A stretch of DNA of 64,000 bases from Cryomorphaceae bacterium (lineage in GTDB: Bacteria; Bacteroidota; Bacteroidia; Flavobacteriales_D; Sanyastnellaceae), in the NCBI GenBank assembly GCA_016124575.1, contig WGNM01000016.1, positions 124,001 to 188,000 of the forward strand, in the 5' to 3' direction. The notes below the pieces were generated by a model. That model searched no databases. It was not told the DNA's origin and was given only the letters and a program-made list of their open reading frames with translations. A program made the position numbers and the translations under genes. The number at the start of each line of letters is the position of its first letter. The stretch's first letter is position 1. This document shows positions 26,487 to 35,558 of this stretch, in pieces.

Positions 26487-29400
26487 TTATTTCTGAATTA
26501 CCAGACGCTCAGTCTGAACATCAGAACCAACGTTGATTTTCACAGTGTAAACACCAGAAGCTAGTCCGTTTAGAGACAATACATTCTGCATGTTAGCGCC
26601 AGAAACAGCGATTTGCTCGCTCATTACAAGGCTACCCATACCATTGAAGATATCTACAGTGATGCGATCAACATCAGCAGCGATGTTATTTACATTGATG
26701 TAAACCAATTCACCGTTGTTAGGGTTCGGGTAAAGAGGTTCAGTCGTTACATCAGTAACGTCAAGACGCTCAGCACTTTCTTCATTAACAACTGGAGAAG
26801 CGATAGTACCTTCCATGTTAACAGGTCCGATGATTGACAACAATTCAGCAACACCTGGAAGCGTTACCGCACCGTTTGCGAATTCAGGCTTAACCGTTAC
26901 GCTGTACACAGCTCCTGGGATAAGACCTGGGATAGTGTTCAAGCGGATGAAACGGTTAGAAGAACCACGCAAGTGAGTGATAGGCAATTGGCTACCATCT
27001 GTGATAGAGAATGTCCAAGTCCAATCTACAACACCACATACGAATGGAGTAGCAGCTACGAAATCACCTAGGAAGTGAGGACCGTAGTTCGCTTGGTTGT
27101 CAGACGTACGAAGCTGAGTAGCAGGAACTGGGCTAACCACGATAGAACATGGCTCATCACCTAGGACAGCGATATCTTCGCCATCACCGTTACCATCAGT
27201 AAGGTTCCAAACAGCATCGATAGATACATCGTATGTATCATCCCATCCAAGACCAGCAACGTTAGAAAGCACTACGAAAGTGCTAGCACCGCCGCTTTGG
27301 TAATCGTAAGTGATACCAGAAGTCTGAGAAGTGAAGTGGAAGATGTAATCATCAGAAGATACCCAGTCAGCTTTGAACAAGTTACACAAGCTGTAAGGAC
27401 CTGAACCATAGTCACAACGTGTATCAGGAATAGCCTGAACACAGATGTCAAATGGAGCTGGACCAGAAGTTGCGAAGTATGGAGCCACACGCACAAGGTA
27501 AGTATCACCTGCAGTTAGGTCACCAATGTTCAATACTTCATTGTCTCCTGTGAAAGATACGTCTTCGATATCAACAGGGTTGTTAGAAGCATCTTGAAGC
27601 TCGATCAAAGCATCAAAGTCAGCACCAGTCATTTCGATACGAACACCAGAAGTAGTTGCTACGAAAGAGTACCACAAGTCAAGAGCTGAAGTACGGTAAG
27701 TAGCTTCTGGAGAAGCGATAGTAGCTTCGTTAACGTCACCAGAAAGACCAGCACAAACACCAAGACCATTCACTGGAAGGGCGTAAGCCAATTCAGGAAG
27801 TTCGTTGATACATGGACCAGCTACACAAGAACCATCGTCTAGAGTAGCAGCAGCGTCGTAGTTACAAGCAGTTGGGTCAGTACAACCCAATACTGGACAA
27901 GAACCAGTAGCGCCGAAGTCGAGGTATATAGTAAGAACGTTAAGGTCATCAGCGTTCAATACAGTAAGTGATGCAAATGCAGAACCATTTACTGAAATTT
28001 CAAGTGAACCGCCGTTCCATCCGTCACCGAAAGTATCAGAGATTTCGAATGAGTAACAACCGCTAACAAGACAAAGCGCGAAGTCAGCAGAGAAACCATC
28101 ACCAGAGGCAACGCTTACACCACCACCGTCGAACAATTCCCAAACAATTTCCTCTGGGAAGATACCGTTTACAACTTCTACTTCAACCAGGTTGTCGATA
28201 CAGAAGATACAAGATCCATCATCAACAGTTGCAGCTGCATCGTAGTTTGTAGCACCAGCATCAGTACAACCAAAAATTGCAAGAATACCACAGTATACAT
28301 CGTAGTCAAGAGCAGTAGACAAACCACTAGTACAGCTACCAGTATTATCGCTATCGATTTCAATAGTAATTGCACCAGTAGTTGATTGAACAACTAAACC
28401 TGCAACATCACCATCACCCGAGAACAATTCTGCGCCTGTGTTATCAATACCATCATAAATGGTAATGAAGTCCCAACCGATTTCAAAAGTTCCAGCATTG
28501 AATACAAGAACAACTTCATCACCTGGGTTAGCAGCAACGTACGTGAAATAAGTCAACTCGCTGTTTCCGTAGCAGTAAGTGTAGTTATCTGCAGTAGTTG
28601 GAGCACATGAAGGTACGATACAAGAAGCATCATCAAGAGTAGCAGCTGGGTTGTAGTTAACAGCGTTAACATCAGTACAACCAAGAACAAACTGACAAGC
28701 AAGCTCTGAAATGCTGTAGTTCAAATCAACTGTACCAACTTGACCCTGGTAACCATCAACTTGCAGGTAGTAAGTACCAGCAGGAAGAGCGCCACATGCA
28801 AGGTTTAGCAAAGAAAGCAAACCACCTCCGTTATCATCATCACAAGCTACTTCGTTGAAAGCAGCATCGTAAATAACGAACTGAGTATCAGACCAACCTA
28901 CTGGGTTTACTGTTTCGAAAGAAATTTCAGCATCAGCAGTAGTTGTGAATGTGTACCAGATAGAAGACTGTTCAGCATCACCAAGGAAGTGACAAGAACC
29001 GTTCAAACCTTCGTTCTGACAAGCAGCAGTGTTATCTATAGAGATGGTACCGGCGCCAGAAAGAGTAATTGCACCAGCAGCAAGGTCATTCGCTACAGGG
29101 AATACACAAGTACCATTGTCAGAAGTTGCAGTAGCATCGTAGTTACATGCAGCAGCGTCAGTACAACCAGGGTTGTCAAGGATACCACAGTAAACATCAT
29201 AATCCAAAGCATCACCACCAAAACCATCTTGACAGTTGTTAGAAGTGTCAGAGTCAATTTCAATAGTAACAGCTCCTGTAGTAGAAACTACAACAACACC
29301 AGTTAAATCACCGTCTGTTGAGAAAAGTACAGCACCTGAGTTATCAGTACCATCATAGATGGTAATGAAATCCCATCCTATCTCACCACCACCAGCGTTG

Positions 29401-30452
29401 AAAACAACGATAACTTCATCACCTGGGTTTGCACCAACGTAAGTGAATGTTGTTAATTCATTGTCACCGTAGCAGTAAGTGAAGTTATCAGCAGTTGTTG
29501 GAGCACAAGTAGGAACGATACAAGAAGCATCATCGATAGTTGCAGTCGCATCGTAGTTGATAGCGTTCGCATCAGTACAACCTGCACATGAAACGAATTC
29601 ACATGAAGCATCGTCGATTGTTGCAGCAGCATCGTAGTTACAAGCACCAGCATCAGTACAACCTGCACATGAAACGAATTCACATGTACCATCGTCTAGA
29701 GTTGCAAGTGCATTGTAGTTACAAGCAGCAGCGTCAGTACAACCTTCGATCTCTACAACCACAGGAGGGAAAACACAAGACGGACAAGCCTCTTCGAATC
29801 CAGTCTGAGCTGTGATAGGAGAACCTATACAATCAAAACTACTTACATAGTCAACACGACCTCCCGGTTGTACACCACCAACAAAAACCTGAAGGTTGAT
29901 GTTGTATGTGATCTCACCTGAAGTTGTGAATTGACCAAGTAGAATGCGGTTGTTTGGACCTGATGGAAGAGAAGTTGCAGAAGTTGGAAGCGTGTAAATT
30001 ACAGCATCTTCAGCAACTAAACTAACACCAGCAGCCACGGTACCTACAGAAGGTGTGTATGGATCACCAGGAACAGTCGCTACGGTAGCAACATCGGCAG
30101 CTCCTGGAACTGTATTACAACCAGCTCCAACGGTTACCCATGAATCAGCTTCATACAATGGGAAGAACCCAAAGAAACCGCAGTTAATTTGACTTCCTAG
30201 AACAGAACCAAAACCATCATTGTGGAAACTGGTTGTTGTTGAGATGTCCAATGGGTGACAACCCAAAGTTGCGAAAATCGCCGTAAGCTTATCTGTAGCT
30301 TGGTTCATTTCAGCGTAAAGGCGGTAAGTGGTCGTGCCTGAAGGCTGTGTACCAATTGTCATCGTATAAGGCTCGAGGACAACCTGATTCAACTGTGCCA
30401 CACTCGTGAGAGCAACCCCCACCGCAGCGAAAAACATTAATAGTTTTTTCAT
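26487..30452 (-). CDS. Giant T9SS-secreted Cys-rich repeat protein with CUB-like modules
   Basis: 1321-aa extracellular protein, function unknown, probably adhesive or structural. Seen in order: signal peptide (1-19, ending SVAQ); an N-terminal beta-rich region (20-230); seven copies of a Cys-rich motif (GCTD-x2-A-x-N-Y-x4-A-x-x-D-D-x-S/T-C); two CUB-like modules (each around CAPTTADN...IGWDFITIYDG, ending YDVYCGI); PPC-like beta modules; one DTFGDGWNG module; and a C-terminal T9SS type A sorting domain (about 1245-1321, EPLYPNPNNGE...GLASGVYTVKI...ERLVIQK). T9SS exports the protein across the outer membrane and removes this domain. Cys is almost always TGT and Asn mostly AAC, suggesting codon bias for high expression. 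It lies 75 nt downstream of a related giant gene. Confidence 0.88.
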   Translation of the reverse strand: MKKLLMFFAAVGVALTSVAQLNQVVLEPYTMTIGTQPSGTTTYRLYAEMNQATDKLTAIFATLGCHPLDISTTTSFHNDGFGSVLGSQINCGFFGFFPLYEADSWVTVGAGCNTVPGAADVATVATVPGDPYTPSVGTVAAGVSLVAEDAVIYTLPTSATSLPSGPNNRILLGQFTTSGEITYNINLQVFVGGVQPGGRVDYVSSFDCIGSPITAQTGFEEACPSCVFPPVVVEIEGCTDAAACNYNALATLDDGTCEFVSCAGCTDAGACNYDAAATIDDASCEFVSCAGCTDANAINYDATATIDDASCIVPTCAPTTADNFTYCYGDNELTTFTYVGANPGDEVIVVFNAGGGEIGWDFITIYDGTDNSGAVLFSTDGDLTGVVVVSTTGAVTIEIDSDTSNNCQDGFGGDALDYDVYCGILDNPGCTDAAACNYDATATSDNGTCVFPVANDLAAGAITLSGAGTISIDNTAACQNEGLNGSCHFLGDAEQSSIWYTFTTTADAEISFETVNPVGWSDTQFVIYDAAFNEVACDDDNGGGLLSLLNLACGALPAGTYYLQVDGYQGQVGTVDLNYSISELACQFVLGCTDVNAVNYNPAATLDDASCIVPSCAPTTADNYTYCYGNSELTYFTYVAANPGDEVVLVFNAGTFEIGWDFITIYDGIDNTGAELFSGDGDVAGLVVQSTTGAITIEIDSDNTGSCTSGLSTALDYDVYCGILAIFGCTDAGATNYDAAATVDDGSCIFCIDNLVEVEVVNGIFPEEIVWELFDGGGVSVASGDGFSADFALCLVSGCYSFEISDTFGDGWNGGSLEISVNGSAFASLTVLNADDLNVLTIYLDFGATGSCPVLGCTDPTACNYDAAATLDDGSCVAGPCINELPELAYALPVNGLGVCAGLSGDVNEATIASPEATYRTSALDLWYSFVATTSGVRIEMTGADFDALIELQDASNNPVDIEDVSFTGDNEVLNIGDLTAGDTYLVRVAPYFATSGPAPFDICVQAIPDTRCDYGSGPYSLCNLFKADWVSSDDYIFHFTSQTSGITYDYQSGGASTFVVLSNVAGLGWDDTYDVSIDAVWNLTDGNGDGEDIAVLGDEPCSIVVSPVPATQLRTSDNQANYGPHFLGDFVAATPFVCGVVDWTWTFSITDGSQLPITHLRGSSNRFIRLNTIPGLIPGAVYSVTVKPEFANGAVTLPGVAELLSIIGPVNMEGTIASPVVNEESAERLDVTDVTTEPLYPNPNNGELVYINVNNIAADVDRITVDIFNGMGSLVMSEQIAVSGANMQNVLSLNGLASGVYTVKINVGSDVQTERLVIQK
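27812..29744 (-). repeat. Seven GCTD...DDGSC coding repeats (1321-aa protein)
   Basis: Seven dispersed copies of a roughly 26-residue unit beginning GCTD and ending D-D-x-S/T-C, each followed by a short Cys-bearing spacer. Three copies are adjacent at about 29500-29744; the others separate larger domains. They are similar at DNA level (recurrent GTCAGTACAACC on the + strand), so they could recombine. Confidence 0.85.
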
Positions 30453-30480
30453 AGTGCTAGAATATATAGTTAATGAGCGA

Positions 30481-30519
30481 AAGATTGTCCGGACCCGGAA
30501 TTGAGTCCGGACATCTTTC
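30481..30519 (-). terminator. Long hairpin between the two giant genes
   Basis: Inverted repeat AAAGATTGTCCGGAC / GTCCGGACATCTTT with one bulged base and a 10-nt loop, in the 75-nt gap between the genes. On the minus strand it is followed only by the weak T-run ATCTTTCGC. It may be a partial terminator or an RNA-stabilising element allowing graded read-through into the 1321-aa gene. Confidence 0.6.
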
Positions 30520-30527
30520 TGATTTGG

Positions 30528-33500
30528 TTAGATACAAGTTGTACCGAAGGCACCTAGGAACTGAAGAAGGTCACCAGCGTTGATGATACCGTCTCCGTTC
30601 AAGTCTTCAGGACAAGGGTTAGCAAGATCGAAAGTACAAGACTGATCGTCGATAGACGCAGCAGGATCGTAGTTTACAGCTGTAGGGTAAGTACAACCTG
30701 AACAAGTGTCGTATGTACACGCTTCACAGTCTGCAATGTTTGCAGCTGGATCGTAGTTACAAGCAACAGGCTCAGTACAACCAACAACACACGCACCTGA
30801 ACCTACAGAGAAGTTCACGTTCGCGTTTGCACCACCAGCAACAACACCACTGTTAGTACCGAACAATGTCCAGCTAACTTCACCAGGGAATGTACCAGCA
30901 GTAACGTTCAATGTGTAACATCCGTCAGCAAGACAAAGGATATCAGTTCCAGTTGAGAAACCGTCACCAGACTGAGCGTTGTCAAGGTCACCGCTAGCAA
31001 CGAAAGTTCCGTCGATAGTGAAGATCTCATAAACAGCTCCGTTCCATCCATCACCGAATGAATCGTTCATCGCGAAAGTCACACAGTTGTCGTAACAACA
31101 AGACAAATCTTCGATAGTTGCTGTAGCGTCGTAGTTACAAGCAGCAGCATCAGTACAACCTGCACATGATACGTATTCACAAGAACCGTCATCATCAGTT
31201 GCAGCAGCATCGAAGTTACAAGCACCTGGGTCAGTACAACCACAGATAGCACCTCCGATAGAGAATCCGATGCTAACACCGCCACCGCCAGCAGCGATAA
31301 CGTTTCCTAGTTCGTCAACCAAGCTAAAGCTAGCTTCAGCTACGAACAAACCACCATCGATGATGATGTTGTAACAACCATCCTGAAGACAGATAAGGTC
31401 GAAACCGTTATCAGCACCTAGGAAGTTATCTTCGTCTACAGTGTAAAGTGCACCGTCAAGATCACCAGTAGCTACTACAGCACCTAGACCGTCAGTGATG
31501 GTGTAAACGTTACCGTTCCATCCGTCACCGAATGAGTCAACCATATCCAACTTAAGTGGAGTACCAGGACCACCGCCACAAGTATCAGAGAAGTAGTCAC
31601 AAGAACCATCTTCTACGTTAGCAGCAGCGTTGTAGTTGTATGCAGCAGGGTTAGTACAACCAAATACCACAGGCTCACAAGCGATAGACATGTTGAACAA
31701 ACCGTTATCATCAGTGATAGGGTTAGCATCAATATCTTCAGCACCTACGTAGATGTAGTAAGAAGCACCAAGTACAGAGATGAAAGACACCTCAGCGTCA
31801 TCTTGATCGAAGAAACCACATGAACCGAAGTCAGTAGTTTCAGAAGCGAAACCTGCTGGAGTAGCGTCAACACAAGTAAATCCTGCGATACAGTCACCTT
31901 CCCATACGTTGATTTTAGAATCGATTACAGATCCACAAGTAGAGATTGTAACTAGATCACCAGTACCAGTGTAAGTGTACCAAACACCTGAACCTGGAGT
32001 AGCGTCACAAGCAAGACCAAATGGAGCACCAATAGCCGTTGCACCACCAGTAGAACCAGAGATGTTATCACCACAAGAAACAGTAGCAGCATCAGCACAC
32101 TCGTTCAATGGGTTCACAACACCTGCGTAGTCACAAGAACCATCGTCAGTGTTCGCACCAGCATCATAGTTGTTCGCAGAAGGGTCAGTACAACCGAAGT
32201 ACACACCAAGTACATTCAATTCGTAATCGCCACAAGCCAAAGGCTCAGTAGTGAAGATTGAGAAGAAGTAATCAGTGTTCGGAGTCAACGTCAAGAAATC
32301 GCCGATATCACCAGCACACTGGCCAGTAACAAGACAACCTACGAAATCAACAGGAGCAGCACAGTTACCTGTGTAGAACATCAAACCTACGTTACCACCG
32401 CTTACGTTAGTTACGTCGAAGAAGAAAGTATCGAAGTCAGATGAGTTAAATGAGTACCATACATCGTAAGCAGTTGCGAAACCAGCAGCGAAGTTTGGAG
32501 CTCCAGAAGGACCTGCACAACAAAGAGACTCAGTGATAGTAAGACCAGAAACAACTGGTTGAGCGTTAGCACAATCATCATTTGATGGGAATGCACCACA
32601 GTTAACACAAGCTACATTTAGAGTGAAATCACCACCTGTTGCAAATCCGAATTCAGAAACCAAGATGAAGTAGTCGTTACCTGTAGAAGCGTTGAACGCC
32701 ATTTCAGAAAGGAAGCTACCAGCACCACAACCATCGTCGTTTGCAGCAACACAAACTAAGTTGTTGCAATCAGGAGCACCTAGGTAAACGTGAATTTTAG
32801 TATCAGTAACACCAGTTGAGTTACAAAGGCTCAAGAACACTTGCTCATCAGCATCAGCATTGTAAGAGTACCAAACACCTGGGGTGTCGATATCGATACC
32901 AGAACAAGTAGCACCAATCAAACCTTCGTTATCGGTAGCGTTTTCTAGAGTTCCAGCAACAGACAATCCACAAGTAACAGCTTCTGCTGAACAAACATCG
33001 TTGTTAGCAGGAGGACACAAACATGAACCATCATCGATAGTTGCAGAAGGGTTGTAACCGATACAGTTAGAATCAGTACATCCTGAGAATCCACAAGTAC
33101 CAGTGAAACCGAAGTCTACGTTCAATGAAGCAGGAGCGCCACCAGAACCGTAGTTGTTTCCAAGCTGGTCAGTCAAAGACCAAGAAACTTCACCAGGGAA
33201 AGTACCGCCAGTAACATTGAACACATAACAACCAGGAGCCATACAGAAAGCGTCAGTTCCTACAGTCAAACCGTCGCCAATAGCAGCAGTATCAAGAGTT
33301 CCAGAAGCGATCAAAGCACCACCAGTAGTAGTCATTGAATATGTTGCACCGTTCCATCCGTCACCGAATGAGTCAACCATGTCAACAATCATCAAGATTT
33401 CACCACCAGCACAGAAGATACATGAACCATCGTCGATAGTTGCTGTAGCATCATAGTTTGTAGCCAATGGATCAGTACAACCAGCGCATGAAGTGAATTC

Positions 33501-34679
33501 ACAACCGAAGTCGAAATCTGCTGCAGCGTCGAAGTTACAAGCAAGAGGGTCAGTACAACCAGGAGTACAACCACCGTTTACAACAAGAAGGTCAGTACCA
33601 ATTGAAGCACCGTCACCTGAAGCAGCAGTATCAAGATCACCCGTAAGGATTGTTGAACCACCCTGAGTAAATGTGTAAACAGCGCCGTTCCATCCATCTC
33701 CGAATGAATCGAACATGTTGAAATTGAAACAAGCGTCAGTTAAACACAAAGAGAACGTTCCAACGGCACCGTTAGCGATTAGGGCTCCACCAAGATCAGT
33801 CAACGTCCAGCTAACCTCTGCAGGGAATCCACCACCAGTTACGTTCAAAGAAATACAGTTGTCAAAACAACATGAACCATCGTCGATGGTGTTGTCAACT
33901 TCGTAGTTACAAGCAAGTGCATCAGTACAACCGATACATGAGTAATCACAACCAATGTTGATAGTTGCACTAGCATCGAAGTTACAAGCTGCAGCATCGG
34001 TACAACCTTGACAAGACAAGTACTCACATGAACCATCGTTCGTGTTCGCAGCAGCGTCAAAGTTACAAGCGATAGGATCAGTACATCCAGGAACCGCTAC
34101 AGAGAAAGTAATTGACCATCCTCCAGTTACAGTACCAGCATCACCACCAGCATCATCATAAAGAAAAAGAGTCCAATCACCGTCTGCTACATCACCACCA
34201 AAAGTGCTGAAGAATGTAGCAGCACCAGCAGGAGCCGGTTCAGCATAAACTGCCGGTGCAGGTGCTGGCATACCATCAGCTCCTCCGTTGTTGTACGGAC
34301 GGTAAGAACCTGAAGGGTTTACCGTAAGGTTCATAGCTGTTGCAGCTCCATCAAAGAAAGAGTAGTTAACGTTTACAACGTCAGTTCCACTTCCAGCATC
34401 AGACATAACAATCATTGCATCACCGTTCGGAGCAACCAACATCACGTCGATGTCACTTGGCCAAGTGTGAGAAAGTCCGTTAAGATCAACTTGAACAACA
34501 CCGATAGCCGCAGGGCCACCAGCAACAGTAATTGTAGAAGAGTAAGGCGTAAACGGCCCAGCAGTGGTGCTTACCGAGAAGCCCGCTGCATTAGAGTAAG
34601 TCTGCGCAATTGCAGACCCTGAAAGTAGCATCCCGAGGGAGCAACAGACAGAAAGTAACAACAAATAAGTCTTGTTCAT
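30528..34679 (-). CDS. Giant secreted Cys-rich repeat protein with dockerin-like C-terminal tail
   Basis: 1383-aa exported protein, function unknown. Seen in order: signal peptide (about 1-25, ending AIAQ); an N-terminal proprotein-convertase P-domain-like region (about 30-190, with SDIDVMLVAPNG and DWTLFLYDDAGGDAGTVTGGW); twelve GCTD...DDGSC repeats; four modules containing DSFGDGWNG, three of them near FPGEVSW-like strands; and three PPC-like modules with VWYS/VWYT motifs (about 560-960). It ends with one dockerin-like EF-hand (DLNGDGIINAGDLLQF) and FGTTCI, not a T9SS domain. The same tail type ends the esterase at 10721-11863. Cys codons are almost all TGT. A promoter fits at 34703-34735. 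Confidence 0.87.
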   Translation of the reverse strand: MNKTYLLLLSVCCSLGMLLSGSAIAQTYSNAAGFSVSTTAGPFTPYSSTITVAGGPAAIGVVQVDLNGLSHTWPSDIDVMLVAPNGDAMIVMSDAGSGTDVVNVNYSFFDGAATAMNLTVNPSGSYRPYNNGGADGMPAPAPAVYAEPAPAGAATFFSTFGGDVADGDWTLFLYDDAGGDAGTVTGGWSITFSVAVPGCTDPIACNFDAAANTNDGSCEYLSCQGCTDAAACNFDASATINIGCDYSCIGCTDALACNYEVDNTIDDGSCCFDNCISLNVTGGGFPAEVSWTLTDLGGALIANGAVGTFSLCLTDACFNFNMFDSFGDGWNGAVYTFTQGGSTILTGDLDTAASGDGASIGTDLLVVNGGCTPGCTDPLACNFDAAADFDFGCEFTSCAGCTDPLATNYDATATIDDGSCIFCAGGEILMIVDMVDSFGDGWNGATYSMTTTGGALIASGTLDTAAIGDGLTVGTDAFCMAPGCYVFNVTGGTFPGEVSWSLTDQLGNNYGSGGAPASLNVDFGFTGTCGFSGCTDSNCIGYNPSATIDDGSCLCPPANNDVCSAEAVTCGLSVAGTLENATDNEGLIGATCSGIDIDTPGVWYSYNADADEQVFLSLCNSTGVTDTKIHVYLGAPDCNNLVCVAANDDGCGAGSFLSEMAFNASTGNDYFILVSEFGFATGGDFTLNVACVNCGAFPSNDDCANAQPVVSGLTITESLCCAGPSGAPNFAAGFATAYDVWYSFNSSDFDTFFFDVTNVSGGNVGLMFYTGNCAAPVDFVGCLVTGQCAGDIGDFLTLTPNTDYFFSIFTTEPLACGDYELNVLGVYFGCTDPSANNYDAGANTDDGSCDYAGVVNPLNECADAATVSCGDNISGSTGGATAIGAPFGLACDATPGSGVWYTYTGTGDLVTISTCGSVIDSKINVWEGDCIAGFTCVDATPAGFASETTDFGSCGFFDQDDAEVSFISVLGASYYIYVGAEDIDANPITDDNGLFNMSIACEPVVFGCTNPAAYNYNAAANVEDGSCDYFSDTCGGGPGTPLKLDMVDSFGDGWNGNVYTITDGLGAVVATGDLDGALYTVDEDNFLGADNGFDLICLQDGCYNIIIDGGLFVAEASFSLVDELGNVIAAGGGGVSIGFSIGGAICGCTDPGACNFDAAATDDDGSCEYVSCAGCTDAAACNYDATATIEDLSCCYDNCVTFAMNDSFGDGWNGAVYEIFTIDGTFVASGDLDNAQSGDGFSTGTDILCLADGCYTLNVTAGTFPGEVSWTLFGTNSGVVAGGANANVNFSVGSGACVVGCTEPVACNYDPAANIADCEACTYDTCSGCTYPTAVNYDPAASIDDQSCTFDLANPCPEDLNGDGIINAGDLLQFLGAFGTTCI
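30637..34088 (-). repeat. Twelve GCTD...DDGSC coding repeats (1383-aa protein)
   Basis: Twelve copies of the same 25-27-residue Cys-rich unit found in the neighbouring protein. Some are degenerate: the second lacks the DDGSC end (INIGCDY), the fourth ends DFDFGC, the sixth has lost the usual ACNY (SNCIGYN), and the eleventh ends ADCEAC. Copies occur singly or in blocks of three between larger beta modules. Confidence 0.85.
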
Positions 34680-34702
34680 CTGTTTTGGTTTTGGTTAATA
34701 CA

Positions 34703-34735
34703 CAAATTTATCGGGGGTCATCCCCCCTCCTCAAA
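34703..34735 (-). promoter_or_regulatory. Bacteroidota-type promoter with palindromic spacer
   Basis: On the minus strand TTTG (34735-34732) and TAAATTTG (34710-34703) are 21 nt apart, matching the -33/-7 consensus. The start codon of the 1383-aa gene follows after 23 nt. The spacer carries GGGGG-TCAT-CCCCC (+ strand 34713-34726), a candidate operator. Confidence 0.65.
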
Positions 34736-34919
34736 TCCGGCAAGCCGGTCCTAAGCTTTTAAATGTATTCGGTTATCTGCTTCACGAACTGCGTGCCACA
34801 GGACCGAAAACGAACTAAGTGACTGAAAACCTGATAATTAGCTTCAGATCCATTTCTTCTATTTTTTCCCAAATTTGGAAACTCCCTCTCAATTTGAATC
34901 GTTTGTTAGTATAGTCAGG

Positions 34920-34938
34920 TGTAGGAGGCTGTCCTACA
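34920..34938. other. Hairpin TGTAGGA-N5-TCCTACA
   Basis: Perfect 7-bp inverted repeat with a 5-nt loop, followed on the + strand by TTTTACTTTT. No + strand gene precedes it. On the minus strand it lies about 140 nt past the end of the XrtF operon and lacks a T-run. It may protect the 3' end of that transcript. Confidence 0.4.
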
Positions 34939-35075
34939 TTTTACTTTTAGCACCCTAAATTTACCAAACATTCGCATACTTCACCAAGAAAATTGAAAAA
35001 AAAACGACGAACGGTTTAACCGTTATTAAACAAAAACATGCCATTTACAGGTAGAATCAGCCCTTTCAGCTAAAA

Positions 35076-35558
35076 TCACCACATTTCTGAGTGCCAACTT
35101 TTCTTGAATGTGACCAGAAAATTGTGCTTTAGAGCCCCTAAAGTTTGAACTGTGGTATCAAAAACAAGCGTCTCATCTGTTACAACTCCTCCTTTTCTTT
35201 TCGCCCAGAAGTCATGAATCGGATCACAAACGACACTTTGTCCATTCATATAACAAACAAGCATGCGATTAAACAGGTCCAAGCCATACTTTTCGCCGAT
35301 CTCTTTCATTACTCGAACAGAGTCGTCGATAGAGCACCCAGATGCAGGAGCAGTTTCTTCATTCACTGATAAGACAATAAATCGATTGTAAAGAATCGAC
35401 GATGCCGCTTGCAGTGGTTGTCCGTGAGCCTTCCACCCCCCCGTAAACCGTGTCAAAAGTTCTTGAATCTGAGCAACTTCATCTGTGATCAGCTCGCGAT
35501 TTGACTGGTAGATCCAGATACGGGCATCATCTGGTAAACTATTCATGTCCATTTTCAT
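35076..35558 (-). CDS. Conserved flavobacterial protein (often misnamed ABC transporter ATPase)
   Basis: 160 aa, cytoplasmic, function unknown. Relatives in Bacteroidota are commonly annotated 'ABC transporter ATPase', but there is no Walker A or B motif or ABC signature here. Seen: the family-like N-terminus DARIWIYQSNRELITDEV, the middle block ASGCSIDDSVRVMKEIGEKYGLDLFNR and the Cys of SGCS. The start overlaps the stop of the XrtF-associated gene (ATGA), so it is translated with the exosortase operon and may be functionally linked to it. Confidence 0.78.
   Translation of the reverse strand: MKMDMNSLPDDARIWIYQSNRELITDEVAQIQELLTRFTGGWKAHGQPLQAASSILYNRFIVLSVNEETAPASGCSIDDSVRVMKEIGEKYGLDLFNRMLVCYMNGQSVVCDPIHDFWAKRKGGVVTDETLVFDTTVQTLGALKHNFLVTFKKSWHSEMW

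Larger units (their letters stand above)
34680..35075. other. 396-nt intergenic region between the giant gene and the XrtF operon
   Basis: No credible gene. It holds the promoter for the 1383-aa gene (34703-34735), a short hairpin CCGGC-AA-GCCGG near 34737-34748, a hairpin at 34920-34938, and an AT-rich remainder. No good terminator for the minus-strand XrtF operon ending at 35076 was found. Confidence 0.6.

Noticed and set aside
27270-34060. Several open frames of 60-105 codons on both strands inside the giant genes
   Set aside because: They follow from the repeats and biased composition of the real genes, are Leu/Val/Ser-rich shadows, and have no start context.
27800-34100. Regular short repeats that could suggest a CRISPR or satellite array
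   Set aside because: They are in frame within two long coding regions, vary at synonymous positions and encode the GCTD...DDGSC unit. No constant-length unique spacers are present.
35076-35558. ABC transporter ATPase (common database label of this family)
   Set aside because: No Walker A, Walker B or ABC signature motif is present in the 160 residues, and there is no permease gene beside it.
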